From: Acanthornis magna
Lineage: Eukaryota; Chordata; Aves; Passeriformes; Acanthizidae
Length of the DNA: 64,000 nucleotides
Assembly (NCBI GenBank): GCA_036785705.1
Contig: JAWUZG010000176.1
Span: forward strand, 62,001 to 126,000
Direction of reading: 5' to 3'
Shown: positions 48,901 to 63,427 of the stretch, in pieces
Layout: every line of letters starts with the position of its first letter
Numbering within the stretch: position 1 is the stretch's first letter
The notes under the pieces: generated by a model
Seen by the model: only the letters and a program-made list of their open reading frames with translations
Database searches by the model: none
What the model was told of the DNA's origin: nothing
Made by a program: the position numbers and the translations under genes

Positions 48901-51900
48901 ATTTCTGTATGTTTGAATTTGCAGCATATACTCTAGGTTAAAAAAAGGCAATATTATGGTTCAATTTATTTTTTTTTTCCTTCCTTCCTTCTCCCACCCT
49001 TTCCCTTCCATATTTTATTATTGTCATTGCTTAGCCAAGTGCCTTCAGATGCTCTCACTGAAAAACGCAGTTTGAGCTGAAGGAGATGAGTGTGAATGTA
49101 GCACAAAGAGGAAGAGAAACTGCAGCAAGAATGTTTGAAGTCCTCCTGTTAAAAAAAAATGGGGAAAGAGGATGGAAGAATGAAACAGAAGCTTGAAAAA
49201 CTGCAGCTTTAAAGGTAAAGAGGGGATGAGAAAACTATAGAAGTTTACTTGGCAGGAAAGCAGTGATTCTTGTCTATTCAAACCCTAGGTGCTGTTGCTC
49301 CTCCAGTCTCTATGGTAACAATAACAGAAGAGAAACACTGAAGGAAGACTGGTGAAAACAAACCATGCCTACATCTTCTGAAATGCCTGGGGAATCTGAG
49401 TTTTGGATGACTTGACTAAAATAAACAAGTTTCATTTTCTAACTGCTTAGCATTCAGCTTCACTAAGTGGAACGTTTTTGAGGTGTCTAAAGTTAGTGTA
49501 ATTCCGCAAAGCCATTAAAAGGGAAAAAACTGTGAGGATGTCTGTCACTTATGACAACATTCCTCAGCCTTCTGTTGCATTCCTGGAGTGAAAAGTCCCA
49601 CAATTTACACAACACTTCAAATACATGAACAATGAATAAATCAAGAAACGGGTGATTTGCTTAATATTATGAGAACAAAAGTAAGAATTTAATCTTTTTT
49701 TCCTGGTGGGTGTAGTTGAAGTCTAGCCTGAACTCCTACACAGATAGAGGTAATAATCTATTCTCAACTCATCAGATTGAAACTTGACATCTAGAGTTCC
49801 ATTTTTTATACACATGAGTAATTTGATTTTTAGTGTTGCTAAGCCAATCACACGCTGCATCTTCCCCTCACAGTATCAAATAATTTATAAATTTTGAATT
49901 TTCAAAAAATTAAGTGAAATAAATGAATTTTTTGTAAAACATTTACCCCTATATAATTTTTAGATTTTCTGAAAACATTTTTGCATGCTTGAGAGTCATC
50001 CTGTGGCACACTTCTGCCATACAAGAAATGATGTAGTAGTTGCTACAAATTTAACCTAGCACAAGAGGTGAAAAATGCAGCATCTGAACAAGGACAGTAA
50101 GCAAAGAAGCACAGGAGTAATCACAGCTGTGATGGACAGAATTATTTATAGAAATTGCCAACTGTTTGCTTTCTCATTGACATATCTTAAACTCCTATTA
50201 TACCACTTATAAGATGGGCAAGGACATCTCTGGGTAATTTTCAGCAATTTATGTAAAGTTCAGCTAGAAGATAGGTGAAATGAAAACCTTTTTTCTGAAA
50301 GATCATAATGGGGGTGACTAATGAAGCATTTCTTCCCCTATACATGGTAGCTTGATAAAACAAAAAAAAAGGCTATTAAAAAATAGTGTGTATTTTTGAT
50401 AGCAGATTCAAACCTCTTTTAAAAAGTAACAAAAATGTTATGTCATCCTTCAGCTTTGCACTTCTATGTATCTGTTTTGAATGGTTCTTGTTTTGATTTC
50501 TGCTTTATATGGAAGCCTAGTGATCCTGGAAACGCATGAACAGTATTTTCATCTGCTACGATATCTCTTCAGGACCTACATATTTCTGGTATTAAAGAAT
50601 AAAACAATCCCTTCTTTTTACAGCCAGATGCTCAGTGGTTGAACCCTCTTAGCTGTGCTTTGGGGTGTGTATGAAAGTTCTAAGAGTTCATCATCACTGA
50701 GGCTTTGATCTTTGCCACTCCACTGTATAAAGCAGCCATGTATAATCAGGAAACCAAACTCCTCACAGTAGACGTGCATTTCATTTTGTCAGCATAACAG
50801 GAAGAACAGTTAAATAATCTGTGTATTTATTGCTGGCATGATGCTTTACTTGAAACACTTACCACCAGCACCTTTTTACAGGAAAAGAGATCATTCCATT
50901 GCAGTACAAACTGCCAAAATCAGGGGACAGTGCTCAAATTATACTGACAGGTATCATTATTACACAATACTTTGATTCTTGAAGAAAAAGAAAATAAATT
51001 TTAAAAAAAGAAAAATAAAACCTTTTTAAAAATATATAAACATATAAAAAGTCTGTATAAAGTAAGTAATAGAAAACATAGAATTTCAATATGGCACTCT
51101 GAGTGGAAATGGTTAGTTAGCAACAGATCATTCAGCTGGAAATTTGTATTATGAAAGCTTCCAACACTTTGTCCAACAGACTTCAGTTGACTGCTATAAA
51201 GTGAAACCCATTGTGCTAACAATGTAATTATAAAAGGACAACATAAACACGCTTATTTTTTTTCTAACAAACATTTCACTGATTATTTTGTCAATATCAG
51301 CCAATCAATTTTTGCTTCCAAAACATTATTTATATTATGTGTTTATTGGTATTTCCATTATATTCCAAACTTGTGTGCATTAAGCATTGCTTAGCTAGTT
51401 TTTGGTAATAAATCATAATTGAGCTTCATATACTTTTGGATTGAAATAATGTCTGTGCAACACCGACTTGGAACACAGCCACACTCAGTAATGAAATAGA
51501 GAGGAGGTGCTGTACTGCCAGCTTAAAAGAGGCATCAAAAAACATTATTCTTTTCTGCTTTTGGTCATATGTACAGATATGTCGTTGTCCCAAGCAGGAA
51601 AAAGAAAAAAAAAAAAATACTGGATTTAACCATTTCTTATGAATTTGGAGAAAAACATGACTTGAATTCCAATTTAATGTCTAGGTGGAATCTGTCATGA
51701 CCATTCACTTCTTTCACCTACTCTTAGTGTTTTTCTGTGTGTTAAGTATTTTATGTATTGAGAAAATTCAGTAGAGAATTCAAATGTCTGTATGTTACAC
51801 AAATTTCATTTCTTTTCCCCAAGAATTTAGATGTGTTCTTAATTAGAGTTTCTCAAGTTGTGAGATACACAAACATTAAAAAGACTAAAACAGACTAATA

Positions 51901-54469
51901 CTATTAAGTTTGTGACAATAAAGACAAGCAAATATATATTACTTACAAATAAGGGTATATATGAGTAAAGATAAATATCATGCTAGGACTTCCTCATCTA
52001 GGATAATTTCTTATATCATAGAAACACATCTGGTGCAAGTATTGAGATTATCTCATTGGCAGGGATTTATCCACAGGTCATAAAGACACACACGGATCTC
52101 AGGTGCGGTACTTTGGCTGTGTGCCGAGATCTACATTTCCATTCATGTCTAGGTCTGCCACTCTCCTGGCGAAAGTAAACATCAGTCTTTCACTCCTACG
52201 TAAACTAGACCACAATCTAGAAATGAAACTATCAGAATTACCTGTGCAGCCTTCATGCAGGTTCACTACCGTGGTTTTACTCACCATAGCATATTTTAAG
52301 ATGAATTGCCATTGAGTGAATTACAGGTGATGTCTGAAAGCACAGAGAAGAGGCAATGCTTCTTTTTTGTGTTTTATGACTAGGCTAGAGGGAGACATTC
52401 TCTTGTCCTGGTAAGTCTCAATTTTCTTCACGAAGACATGCACATAACGGAAAGGGCTAGATTATGAACCCTATTTATATCTTAGTGTAGTGAGAGAGTG
52501 TTATCCTAAAGAGGACTTATAACTCTCTTAAATAATGAAGAAAATAGCTGAAATTGTTTTGGATTACATAGGGGTCTCAAGTAATTACACTTAAAAAGAA
52601 GGAAGAGTTGTGTCAGGAAACAGCTTCTAATTTAGCAATCATAATGATTGAAAACTTAATTTCATGGAGAGAAATAATTTATATTGCTGTCATCATAAGT
52701 GCTCAGAGTGTTTTTTCATTATGAACAGAAAATACTACCTGAATCAGAGTTAGATTTCAATTTTGGCCTCTCATTTCCTAATGGTTCTAGAGACTTGTAT
52801 GCCAAGTATATAACTTTAACAAATCTCTGGTGTTACAGTCCCTAAAAATTGCTATTAAATACATGCACATAGTTACCTATAAATGACTTAGCCAAACTTT
52901 CCTGACTATCTTTTGGAGTCTTTTTCCACCTCTTATGTGTAAGCTCCTTCTAAAATCTTCCACCTTCGTCTGTTGTATGCATCATTCTTGTTCACTGACC
53001 TGCATGGTCTCAGAGGAGAAAAAGGAAAAATGCACTTGTTGAAGTAGTTTAGAAGTCAGAGGTTCATCCTAAAGTAGCTAGAATCATTGATTAATTAATT
53101 TCAAAATTAGGCCTTGTATTGGTGAAGAAAGATGATCTTAATTGAAGGGGATAGAGCCTGATGCAATTATGATTGCTGGAATATGGAGAAGGTGATGGAT
53201 ACCATCTGTACCAGCTGGAATGTGTGCATAACCTTGGCACAGAGACCCAGAGACACTGACCTGGGCATGGCAGGAGTCTCTGCACAGGAGAAAGATTAAA
53301 GTTTCCCAGCAAACTGAAAACAGAGAAATATACTGGAAATTAAAAGAAAAGGAGTCTATTAATTTAACTGTGCTTAAAGGGGACTCAAATTAGAATCCAA
53401 TGCTTTGGGCCACTTGGATCTTGTTAGGACTATTTACTTACCCTAAAAAGTGAAGGAAATGTCACAGTTAGTTCTTCAAAGCAATTTCTTTTTCAATTAA
53501 AATTATTTCATTCTTCAAACAAATTTTCTTTATTCATAACTACATTCTGTTAAAGGTCTTGACACTTTGTCAGCAGCAGCAGATGGAAATTAGTCTTGTC
53601 TTAGCATCAGACCAATTTGCATTGCAGAAGATCTTAAAAGATCATTTTTTGTTAGTGTGTAGCTAAGGAAATCTGAAGTTATTTAGTTGAAAGTTGATAG
53701 TGTCTACAGCCTTGAAGATCAAATTTTATATATTTTTTAACTTCATATGATTTTCTCTGATTCTCTGATCATTCACATTTCTCTTCACTGGGTTGTCTTC
53801 ACTAACATGTCTATTTTAAAGGGCAGACCCTTTTAAGCACAATATTTTTCTGTAATTAGATTATGCTATTCATGCTGCAGCTATGTTTTTCCTTAGTACA
53901 CACAAACTATTATGGCTGGTTTTGTTTGAGGTTTGTTTTTGCCCTTTCCCCTGTATCACAGTCTACATTGATGATTTGCTCTTTTACATTTTCCATATAG
54001 CTTTTTGCAAAGCTGTAACAATCTTTTTTCCCCAGCCTTTCCTGAAGCTCCTTGATATGCATTTATCATTATAAAAAGGCACCTGTCTTCACATAATTTA
54101 TTTTCTTAGAGAATTTCTCAAATTTATAAAAACAGTTCTTAATTTTAGGCCTCTTTATCAACTTAGTTTCTTCCCAGTAGATGTAATAACCATTTGTGAA
54201 AACATGTAGATATTTAATTCTTGTGTCTGTCTTAGAACAATTTCATCTAGATGGTTCTTCATTAAAAAAACTTGTTTAAAAAAAAAAAAAGGTAAATATT
54301 TTCCTAAATTTTCTCCATTTTATAACCTTTTATTTAGTGGAATATGATATAAAACAACAATACAAGTACTTTTTAATGAACATTTCAAATTCTTGATAAA
54401 CCCATTCTTACCTTTATGTCCTGTATTGTGTCTGCCTACGTAGTTTTGATATCAGGGAGTCAACACGGA

Positions 54470-55030
54470 GGGACCTTTGATAGGAGATGTCAATAGCTGC
54501 CATGAATTTAGGTGAAATCAGTGCCAGCACACTTCAGACAGACCTACTGCTGGCCAAAGCTGAGCCAGTGGCAGCAATGACTCTGTGGTAACATATTTAA
54601 GAAGCAAAAACAGCTGCCAAAAAAGCATCCAGGAGACAAGTGGGACTATGAGAAAGAACCTGCCTTCAAGGTAAGTGGAGAAGGAGGGGTGCTGGAGCTG
54701 AGATTCCCCAGCAAACGCCGGTGAAGGCCATGGGAAAGCAATGGTGACCCTGAAGCTCATGAAGGTCCACAGAGGAGCAGAGATCCACCTGTGGCCTGTG
54801 GAGGACCTCACACAGGAGCAGTGGATGTGTCCTGGAGAGGTCTGTCACCCACGGTACCCTAACCCACTGCTCTGCTCAGTAATTGGGGAGTGATCTCTCC
54901 CTGTCCTTATGAGAATTTTGCTGCATTTTCTCTCCCCTGTGCAGCTGAGGCAGGGCAGCTATAGAGGGCTTGGTGGGCACCAGGAAAAGTCTACCCATCT
55001 CTCTGGCTGAGCAGCTTTTTCCTGTGCACA
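54470..55030 (+). mobile_element. decayed avian LTR-type element with internal deletion
   Basis: The plus strand carries ordered blocks of a common avian LTR-type repeat. These include CTACTGCTGGCCAAAGCTGAG and TAACATATTTAAGAAGC (a TATA-like core). They continue with AAGGTAAGTGGAGAAGGAGG, GCTGAGATTCCCC, GGTCCACAGAGGAGCAGAG with ATCCACCTG, and GCCTGTGGAGGACC. At about 54865 it jumps to the 3' end: GGGGAGTGATCTCTCCCTG, TTTTCTCTCCCCTGTGCAG and GGCTTGGTGGGCACC. The repeated middle section normally found between these parts is missing. Overlapping minus-strand frames (54518-54848) are shadows. I cannot name the family; an ERVL-like origin is likely but unproven. A fragment of the same element lies at 26850-26965 in the opposite orientation. 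Confidence 0.7.
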
Positions 55031-58000
55031 AACTTCTGCTGATACACAGCTTGCTGTAGCCCCTTCATTAAAGACAGGGTTATTGAATGCTCTCTCTAGC
55101 TGGTAATACATCTTTTACAAGACCTTAGTGACAGCCACTGAGACTTAGAGTGTTTTAGTAAACTCTCCTAAGTAGTATGGAATAAAATTCATTTGTCTCA
55201 GAAAATCTAAAAATGCCTATTGTTCTAAAATCTCATTCGTTTCTTGTTTTCCAGGCCAAAACTTGATTCACTTGCCACCATTTTAAATTGTTACAGGCAT
55301 CCGATTACTTAGAGATTTTTTATTGGAAGCCACTGGTAGCTGGTGCACAGCTGGGCACTATCATCACCATAAATATATGGGTTGAAGTAACATCTCCTTT
55401 GCATATTTTGCTTTTCTCTTGTAGTTAAAGGGTGTGTGGTGTGGCACACACTGCATGGCATGGTGTGGTTTTTGAATACCGTAGGAGAATGTTAGGGGTA
55501 AGATACCCTTTCCAGTTTTTACGTCTTTAATTGTGTTGAGAGTTTGTGTTACTGGGTTCTCTATTGTCTGTTCCTGGTAGATAGGACATGTGGGAGTGAT
55601 ACTCCTGCTCTGTGATCTACTGTGTCAAACACTACGGATGGGTTTGGCAATATTATCTCAATCTCTGTCCCTGATCAGTTTCAGTATTTGTACATTGATC
55701 TGTGAGCTGTTCCCTGGTGGGGCGCTGATAACACAAAATCCAGTTGCCAGCTGACATAATATTTTCCTGATATAATACTTGGTTAGGACTTCCTTGGAGC
55801 CTTCACCCATGAGGCGTACTTGGAGCTGTGTTCAAAGCTCACAGGAGAATTGGACAACCTGCTATATTTTCTGATTTTAGGCCCTCAAGGTCAGTACCTA
55901 GAAAGCGACTTGCACTATTAGTTGCTTCTAAACAGCCAGGCAGAGATGTAAGGAAGCTGAAAATAAAAATTAACTTGCATGACTTAATTATTTGGTTTTT
56001 TTACTTATTTAGTAAACTCAATTTTTAGATTTGGGTTAGGTTATCTTCATATGTAGGTTAGCAGATATGGATATACCCACATGGTGTTTCAAACCCAATT
56101 TGACTCTCTTTGAAAGCTTTCGGACAAAGTATTTCCAGCCTAGCATAGATAAAATAAACATAGAGAAATTCTTTTTGATAGTTTGGCAATAGGCAACAGT
56201 ATCCAAGCAACAATGGGGTTTGGTGTTTTGCTTCCCTCCAGAAAAAAAACTTTAGTATCATTTTAAAAACGAATGAAGAAGGTCTTCTTTCTCTTTTTTT
56301 AACTTGCTTTATTTATTTACTTATTTCAGGGTATCCTTCTTCTCCTTCTTCTCCTTTCTCCTCCTCCTCCCCCTCCTCCTCCTCCCCTTCCTCCTTTTTT
56401 TAAGAAGGTACTCAACAATATTCATCACTCAGTCTTATAGTCTTTAAGCAATTCTTTGACAACATTTCATGTAGTTTACAACATAACAATTGCTACCCGA
56501 AGGACAAAATTAAATTCTACCGAGAATATGAAGTGATAGACTCTTATCTTGAGTAAAAAATTAATATTTTTGTCATCCAACAATGTCTCAGTTGAAAAAC
56601 AGTAACAAAACAGATCATGTCATTCTTCTGAAATACACTGGATGCAAGCTATACCTGAACTGGCCCAAGGACTGATGTTTTTCAGTATAGTGGTAGCTAT
56701 ATACTTTGGCATCTGAATTTAAAAAAATAGCTGTAATACTACTACTAAGTCAAGGGTAGAAAAAAATAATTCTTGAATCACCCTAATGTAATCTGTTCAG
56801 GAAAAGGTATGAAGAGGGGTGAAATACAGCACATGGGGTTTTAGATGCAACAATACTTCAAAATCTGCTACTAGAAATTCACCTTAAAAAAACCCAAAAT
56901 GCATGGTTTCCGAATGTTATCTTTATGTATATTCTGATTTGAGATTTTCCTTTGGAGCCAAACACTTTAAAGGTAATGAAGATAATGGATGGCTGTAGCT
57001 TAGGCAGCAGCAGTTGCAGTATCATGTCTAACAAAAGAGAGCCTCATTAAAACTGTCAAAGAGAAAAATTATTTCTAACTGAAGTTAAGTGAGTGAGTAG
57101 AGGTAATTTTACTAGTTTACTTTTTTTTTTCCTCTTTTTCGCATAAAATACTATGTGGTGGAGAGCTCTAGAGAAAACACAGCAGATAATGAAATATTGG
57201 AAAAAGCTAGATTCAAAATTAGTGCTAGAGGAATGTTCACTCAAGCACTGCTAACTCTGGTGCTTGGATGCATGTACTGCCAAGCAAACATTGTGAAAAT
57301 AGTAGACATCTTGGTCATTATCATAATAATCTAAATATGAATGTAAACAACGATAGGCCTAATTTATGAATTGCCTTATTTTTGGTTCTGCCACATTCAG
57401 CTCTCAAATTTGAAGTGAGGTAAATTCATTGTAGGAGAGGAGAAGGAAACAAGCTGTCAAGGTGGCTAAATGATCTGAAGTGTTTAGTGTGTGTTTTGAA
57501 TGCACAGCTCTAGAGAGTGAGGGAAAAATGGCTTTATTTTGAAACAATTTAGAAACCCTTTGTCCGCCAACGAATTTGCACAGCCAATTCTATTCTTACA
57601 GACACATTATTAGTGACATTAATTTCTTTAAATACACTCTATCAATTAGTACTACCACTGCACATCCTTCAAAATTTCTTTACTGTGAAAATATTTGTAT
57701 TTCTAGATCTCTTTATTTGTTCCACTTTACAGGGCAACACTTTAGGCCTCTTGAGATGCCATAGAATACAAGATACAAAAAGGAATTTAAAATACAGAAC
57801 ATATTTTTTAGGCAAGTAAGATGTAATACAAGGGTTGCAACACTATGTAGCCATGGCCTTTGTCGAGGAAAAATAGATTGTCTTCTCTACATGGCCATCT
57901 AAGGTATGTAAAAATTTATTCATAGAGATCTTAGAGACCCTTGGCATTAATGGACAAAAATATTCCATGGTGAATATAATGAGCTGCTTTATGAATCTTG

Positions 58001-61000
58001 AAAATATTTTGAATACGACAGAGCTATTGCAAGAAGGGCTGAAGAGAACCTCAGTAAGAAAACCTGACGTGCACTTCTCCATGTTCCCAACAAGATAAGA
58101 AGGATTTAACTACTCACATTGCTACTATGGGGGAGTAGTAACACTGACTCCTTCTCTAATGGCTACATTAAAAAAAAATTCAAAGATGGATAACAATTTT
58201 ATTTTTCTGAGGGAAAAGAAGGTGGTGGAGAATCCAAGGGTCTAGAGATGGCTATCTGCTCCCTTTCCCACTCCAACCCAAAGAGAAGAAATTCAAATAT
58301 CCTGCAGTGCTTCCCCTTCTCTCTGCTGTTTCGCACAATATTTACTCAGCATCCTGCCTGCTTCAGCTGCCATCTTGAGAAAGGTAAGTTTCGTTATTGT
58401 AGAGTTGTGAAGATCATGACTTAATAAAGTCACCCAGCTTTCTAAAGTTGTCCATGAGTATGTCTGCCTCATGTACCATAGCAAATATCTGTAACTAAAT
58501 TTATGAATTACTTGCTTCTCTTTGACATGTCTAACTATGAATGACTGAATGCTACATACAGAAGACAAACACGTGAATATCCAAGGGCAGTTCCATTTGT
58601 TTTGATGAATAGCATCAAACCAGTTGATAAGATGCTAAATAAATATTGTTTCCAGCAGTTTCCATTGTTATGCCTAATGTGCTGCACCCACTCCACAAAA
58701 GAAAATATATATTTTGCTGAGTTTCCTCCTACAAGTTGGGATGGTGTACAATCAAATTAATCAAAGAAGATGAAAGCAGAAGTGGATTGTGATTGTCCTG
58801 GGGCTGCTGGCATCAAAATATGAAATTATTAAAAACAAGGTCTTCAAAAGTCATAAAACTCCAGCATTTGCAAGAATTGAAGTAGAATATGAAAGGCAAA
58901 ACATTATTGGAGTAAAGAGGAATGGAAATTATTGTTGCTGTCTTAGTGGAGAAAAAGAACTCATCCCTCACTTGTGAATGAAATGGCTCTCACAATAGAC
59001 AGTACCTTTTGAAATTACTGTGATCGTTAGGATTCCAGGGGATGAGTTAAGAGAAATTGAAGGATGCATATTCTGGTGCTAAAGCAGTGAAAATGTATTC
59101 CTTCTCAACGACAGACAGACAAACCAGATCATTTTATAAGGAGGTGTTTTACTGAAAGTATTGCAACTTTGTAGTTCCCTGGGAAAATGAAGAGAAATGT
59201 AGAAATTGGACGAGATGGAACCAGATTTTTCATTCCACATATTGACTGCACAAGTCACTTTCAATAAATCTACTGTTTATTACTTCTACAATCTACTGTT
59301 GTTATTACTTGAGGCAGCACTTTGTTGACTTTAAGAAGGCTGGTACAAAATGTTCCATTTAGTAAGAGAGCCTTCTGGTGTCAGAAAATGAAGTTTCTTT
59401 TAAAGAACATATTTGAGTATGTTTTCCAGTATGTAACGGTAAGAAACATTAATTAAGTGTAACAAGTCTCTCACCAAATGGCTGCCAAGATAATCTGATT
59501 AGAAAGTCACTTTTTTCAGACAGGTATGGAATTAAAACTGTGTGGTAAAATGAAGCAATATGTATGCTCTTTTACCAGATCTTAGGACCGATCGTTTCCA
59601 TCAAAAGGTAGTGCCCCAAAACCTAGCGAAGTCTAAAGTAATGATTTCAGTTCCTAGGGTGATAAAAGGACAAGAATCACATCTATTTCAAGAAGCAGAA
59701 TACCACCCTAACTCATGTTTACATTAAAACCCCAGCAGGGTCTTTACCCCAGCAGAGTTTTGGGGATGTGTTGTTGCCCCACAGGAGTATGATAGTCAAA
59801 GTTTGCTAGATGAGATCTGGGTCTGACATGGTTTTTTCCCTGAAAAGTGTACTAACAGTGTAGTCAAGCAAATGCTGGCTGCTTCCCCAATAAACAGGTT
59901 CCAGAAACACTTGCCTTGAACTCTTGGACAGGACCCACTGAACTTTGGAAGTTCATGGAGATCTCTCTCTTTTCTTTCCATGACATTCCAGAAAAACAAT
60001 GTCCAGACAATATTGACAGCGTGAAGGAAACAGACTTCTACATTAAGGGAATTCTCCTGTATTTCTGCTTCTGCCCTTTGTTCCTCCTCCAGTGCCACCT
60101 GAATAGCTGTCAGACACTAATTAGCTGACACTGTATTTTTTCTCCTACCATAGGGTATCGAAGTCTGCTTGCTGACTTGTCTACATGAGAGGTGTCAGAG
60201 GTGAGCAGACTTTTTTCTAGGATAGTAATCACTGTAGCCCAGGTTAATACTTAGGCATTTAGAGTGGAAGAAGTTTAGCAGACGGTGTCTCGGTCTAGCA
60301 CAATGGTATCCACCACCAATGCATCCAAGACCACCGGAGAGAATTACCTTGTGAAGGAGCTTCTGAATCGCTGCTTTAGAAACTGTCTAGACAAATGCAT
60401 CTTACTGGAAGCACAATTTTAAATACCTCAGAGTGAATTGCCCAAATCACTAACTGCTAACATAGCAATCCCTTGAGAAAAGAGGAAAAAAGCTGAATAT
60501 TGCTACTTTTTGGCTCTGCTTTTAGGACTTTTCCAATAACAACCTAGCACATGCTAAAAACCTTTAGGCTATTCAGAGACAGTGCTATGACTACACAGGA
60601 CAGCAGCAAAATGAAGAGGGTGAAATCCGTTCCATGAAATGTGGGAGCTGGCTCCATTTAGATTCTGTCTTAGGATTCAGCAAATTCTATGTCTGGCATA
60701 TATATTCCAAGTCCCCATCGAAAGCTGTGGTCACATTATTTTCTGATTATAATTTATTTATTTTGAAGTGTGATATATGACCTTTTTTGTGTGTGTATGC
60801 ACTGCAATAAGCACCAGATTCTAACCAACAGCACAAAACCTTTGAGCCAGCATACAAAAATCACAATCTAACTTTTGCTTTACAGTGTAAAATGACCCTC
60901 AACTTACCTTTTTTGTTTGCTAAAATATGAATTGAGATACTGCTGCTGGTATTTTATTGTTATCTGATTTGATTTCATTAGCTTCTTATAATGACATTAC

Positions 61001-62320
61001 ATAAATAATTGTCATTTAGAATTGTTAATTGATCTATGACTTCTGCAATAGAAAAAACATGATTCAGTAAAGCACCAGCATACCATACTTTGCATACCAG
61101 CAAAGAACTGACATTTATGAGACTCAGCTGCCTACTTAAAATTTAGATAACTTCGAGCAGTATTGATGAAATCTGATATCCTTTTAGAGGTGGTAGCATA
61201 GTTTGAGTGATTTGCTTGATATGATGTCTGCCATCTCTATGTTAGAACTTTAACATATTTGAAAGCCTCTCAGTTTGACCTTGTCTTGCAGCCAAGCCAA
61301 AGAGCAATTAGAATACACTTCCAAAGACTTATGTAAGTCTATGTCAATCCCATAAAAATTCATTGTGTATGCTCACTCCATAATGTGTAAAGAAATCCGT
61401 GAATCTGTAGGGTACCTCATAGATATAAATAGATATTTCAGTATAATTTCATGATATATTGGACTTAGAAGTGAGCCAATTTCAGCTGTTAATATGGCTG
61501 AAATCTATGGCCAAATCCAGGCCATAGTTTTGCAACACTGCAAACCAGGTAAGAGGCATGAATAAAAGGAAGGTTTCAAAGTGATGGAGGGAAGTGTTAA
61601 TATGTACAATAAAGAACACATTTTTGAATGCACTGCTTTGTAATCAAAAAACCCCTTTGATAAAACTGAATTTGTTCTATGAAAATAATGATTCACTATT
61701 ATTGATTCATAGCCATAGTTAAGTTTGCAAAGCTATTAACTGGACATATTAATTTCAATCTGATCTCGGAAAGAAAAATGAAAATAATTAGAGATTACTA
61801 AATGAACAAGAAAGCAGAAACTTACCCTGTCACTACCTTAAATGAAACATTTGAAAGCCAAGGTACTCTGCATTCCCATACTCTAGATTGTAATTATCTG
61901 ATCACAGGGAAAAATTAATAATACAGATGTAGGAATCTCAGTAACCATTTCTGACTCACTAAGGTGTTTGTAAGAAAAAGGTCAAAGAAAATGGGACAAT
62001 TTATTATGTGAAATGCTCAAGAGTTTGAGGATTTCTACTTATTTATTATTTATTTACTGCCACATCCATTCATTAAAGACATAGATTATGATTTCCTGGT
62101 CCTTTTTTCTCTCCTCCTCTTGACATACAAAGAGAAAGAAAAGAGAGAAAGAAATGACATTATTAAAGAAGCTCATTCCAAAATGCACCTTTCTTTGAAT
62201 AAATTAGTTTAGTAAGTGAGATCGTGAATTTTTAAGGAGGAACATGTGTGACTGAAAAAATGAACGAAATGGTTTTGTGAAAAATGTTAAGGACGGCAAA
62301 TGTTTCTAAAGTGCTATATT
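55031..62320. other. AT-rich non-coding stretch
   Basis: No gene or transposon is recognised. A pyrimidine tract of TTC and TCC units lies at 56334-56402. Frames near 58293-58568 and 59796-60098 (minus) have no domain features. Confidence 0.5.
56334..56402. repeat. (TTC/TCC)n pyrimidine tract
   Basis: About 60 bp of imperfect CTT and CTC triplets end in a T7 run. Confidence 0.88.
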
Positions 62321-63089
62321 AATCATAGAATGAATTAGAATTAAAAATCATCTAGTTCCAATCCCCCTGTCAAGTGCAAGGATACGATCACTAGATTAGA
62401 TTAGTCAGACTCTTGCAACTGGCTTTGAACAACTGCAGGGAGGGAGCATCCACAGGTTCCCTGAGAAAGCTGTTCCAGTGATTTCCTGCTCTCTGGGTAT
62501 AGAATTTGTTCCCAATGTCTAATCTACATCTAACCCCTTCCAGTTTAAAACTGAAACCCCTTGTCCTATAAGCACAATCTTTGATAAAATCTGTTGTCAC
62601 CTTCCCTGTAAGCCCTGTTTAGGTACTGCAAGGCTGCCTTAAGTTCTCCCTGGAGCCTTCTCTTCTCCAGGCTGAACAATTCCAAATCTCTCAGTCTTTC
62701 TCCATAGAAAATGTGACTTCCCGATAATTTTTGTGGGCCTCCTCTGGACCAACTCAAGCAGGTCTATGTCTTTTTGTGCTGGGGACCCCAGAGCTGGACT
62801 CAGTGCTCCAGGTGGGGTCTCACAGGGTAGGCATAGAGGGATAAAATCACCTCCCTTGACCTGCAGCCCAAGATGTGATTTGTCCGCAAGCACACATTGC
62901 CAGGACATATTCAGATTTTCATCCAGCATTCCCCTGAGGTCCTTCTTGGCAGTTCTGCTCCCAATTTAATCATGAGCCAGGCTGTCTCCATGCTTGCCCT
63001 GACCTTCCACTAGGCCTTGTTGAAGGTTAGCATGGGCCCACCTCCCTTGTTTGTCAATGTACATCTGATGGGCATTCCTTCCCTCTGGA

Positions 63090-63148
63090 GTACCTACACT
63101 ACTAAGTCTGGGGTCATCCACAGGTGTGTTGAGTGTACACACAACACC
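63090..63148 (-). pseudogene. CR1 reverse-transcriptase active-site remnant (VDD)
   Basis: To the left of the LTR, the minus strand reads NTPVDDPRLSSVGTPEG. This matches the CR1 motif in which two Asp of the RT catalytic site precede TKL and a TPEG tail. The Asp pair is encoded at 63113-63118 and the preceding Ala is Val. The rest of the frame is broken by the LTR and by indels. Confidence 0.65.
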
Positions 63149-63370
63149 ACTGTTGTGGTGGTCTCAACCATCTTGAGAGTACCGGGGAGCCAAAAGGTCC
63201 TAAGATAGCAGAAATACTCCCTGGGTGCTAAATGGTCTCTCCCCAAGGTTATGTTAATCTCCCTATGTTGATTGGCCTTGACCTGGTCCCTGACTCCACC
63301 CCTCCCTTCTTCCCATTGGTTGTGGATGTATCTCCCCACCTTCTCCCCAACCCTATTGGCCCCAGACCTT

Positions 63371-63377
63371 TATAAGA
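63371..63377 (+). promoter_or_regulatory. LTR TATA box (TATAAGA)
   Basis: It is preceded within 120 bp by CCCATTGGTTG and CCTATTGGCCC, inverted CCAAT boxes, and followed after about 50 bp by AATAAA (63428-63433). It is a complete-looking LTR promoter layout; activity is unknown. Confidence 0.6.
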
Positions 63378-63427
63378 ATGGCCACTCACAGCCATTCTTT
63401 CTCTTTCATGGCTGGACCCTTTTGAAG

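Larger units (their letters stand above)
42256..54469. other. long AT-rich non-coding stretch with a few GC-richer islands
   Basis: About 12 kb has no recognised gene or transposon. A GC-richer, motif-dense island lies at 42940-43215, and a CpG-bearing one at 52085-52310; both might be regulatory. AAAT (43467-43482) and TTTTA (45908-45928) microsatellites occur. Frames such as 44328-44606 and 48661-48894 carry no recognisable domains. Confidence 0.5.
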
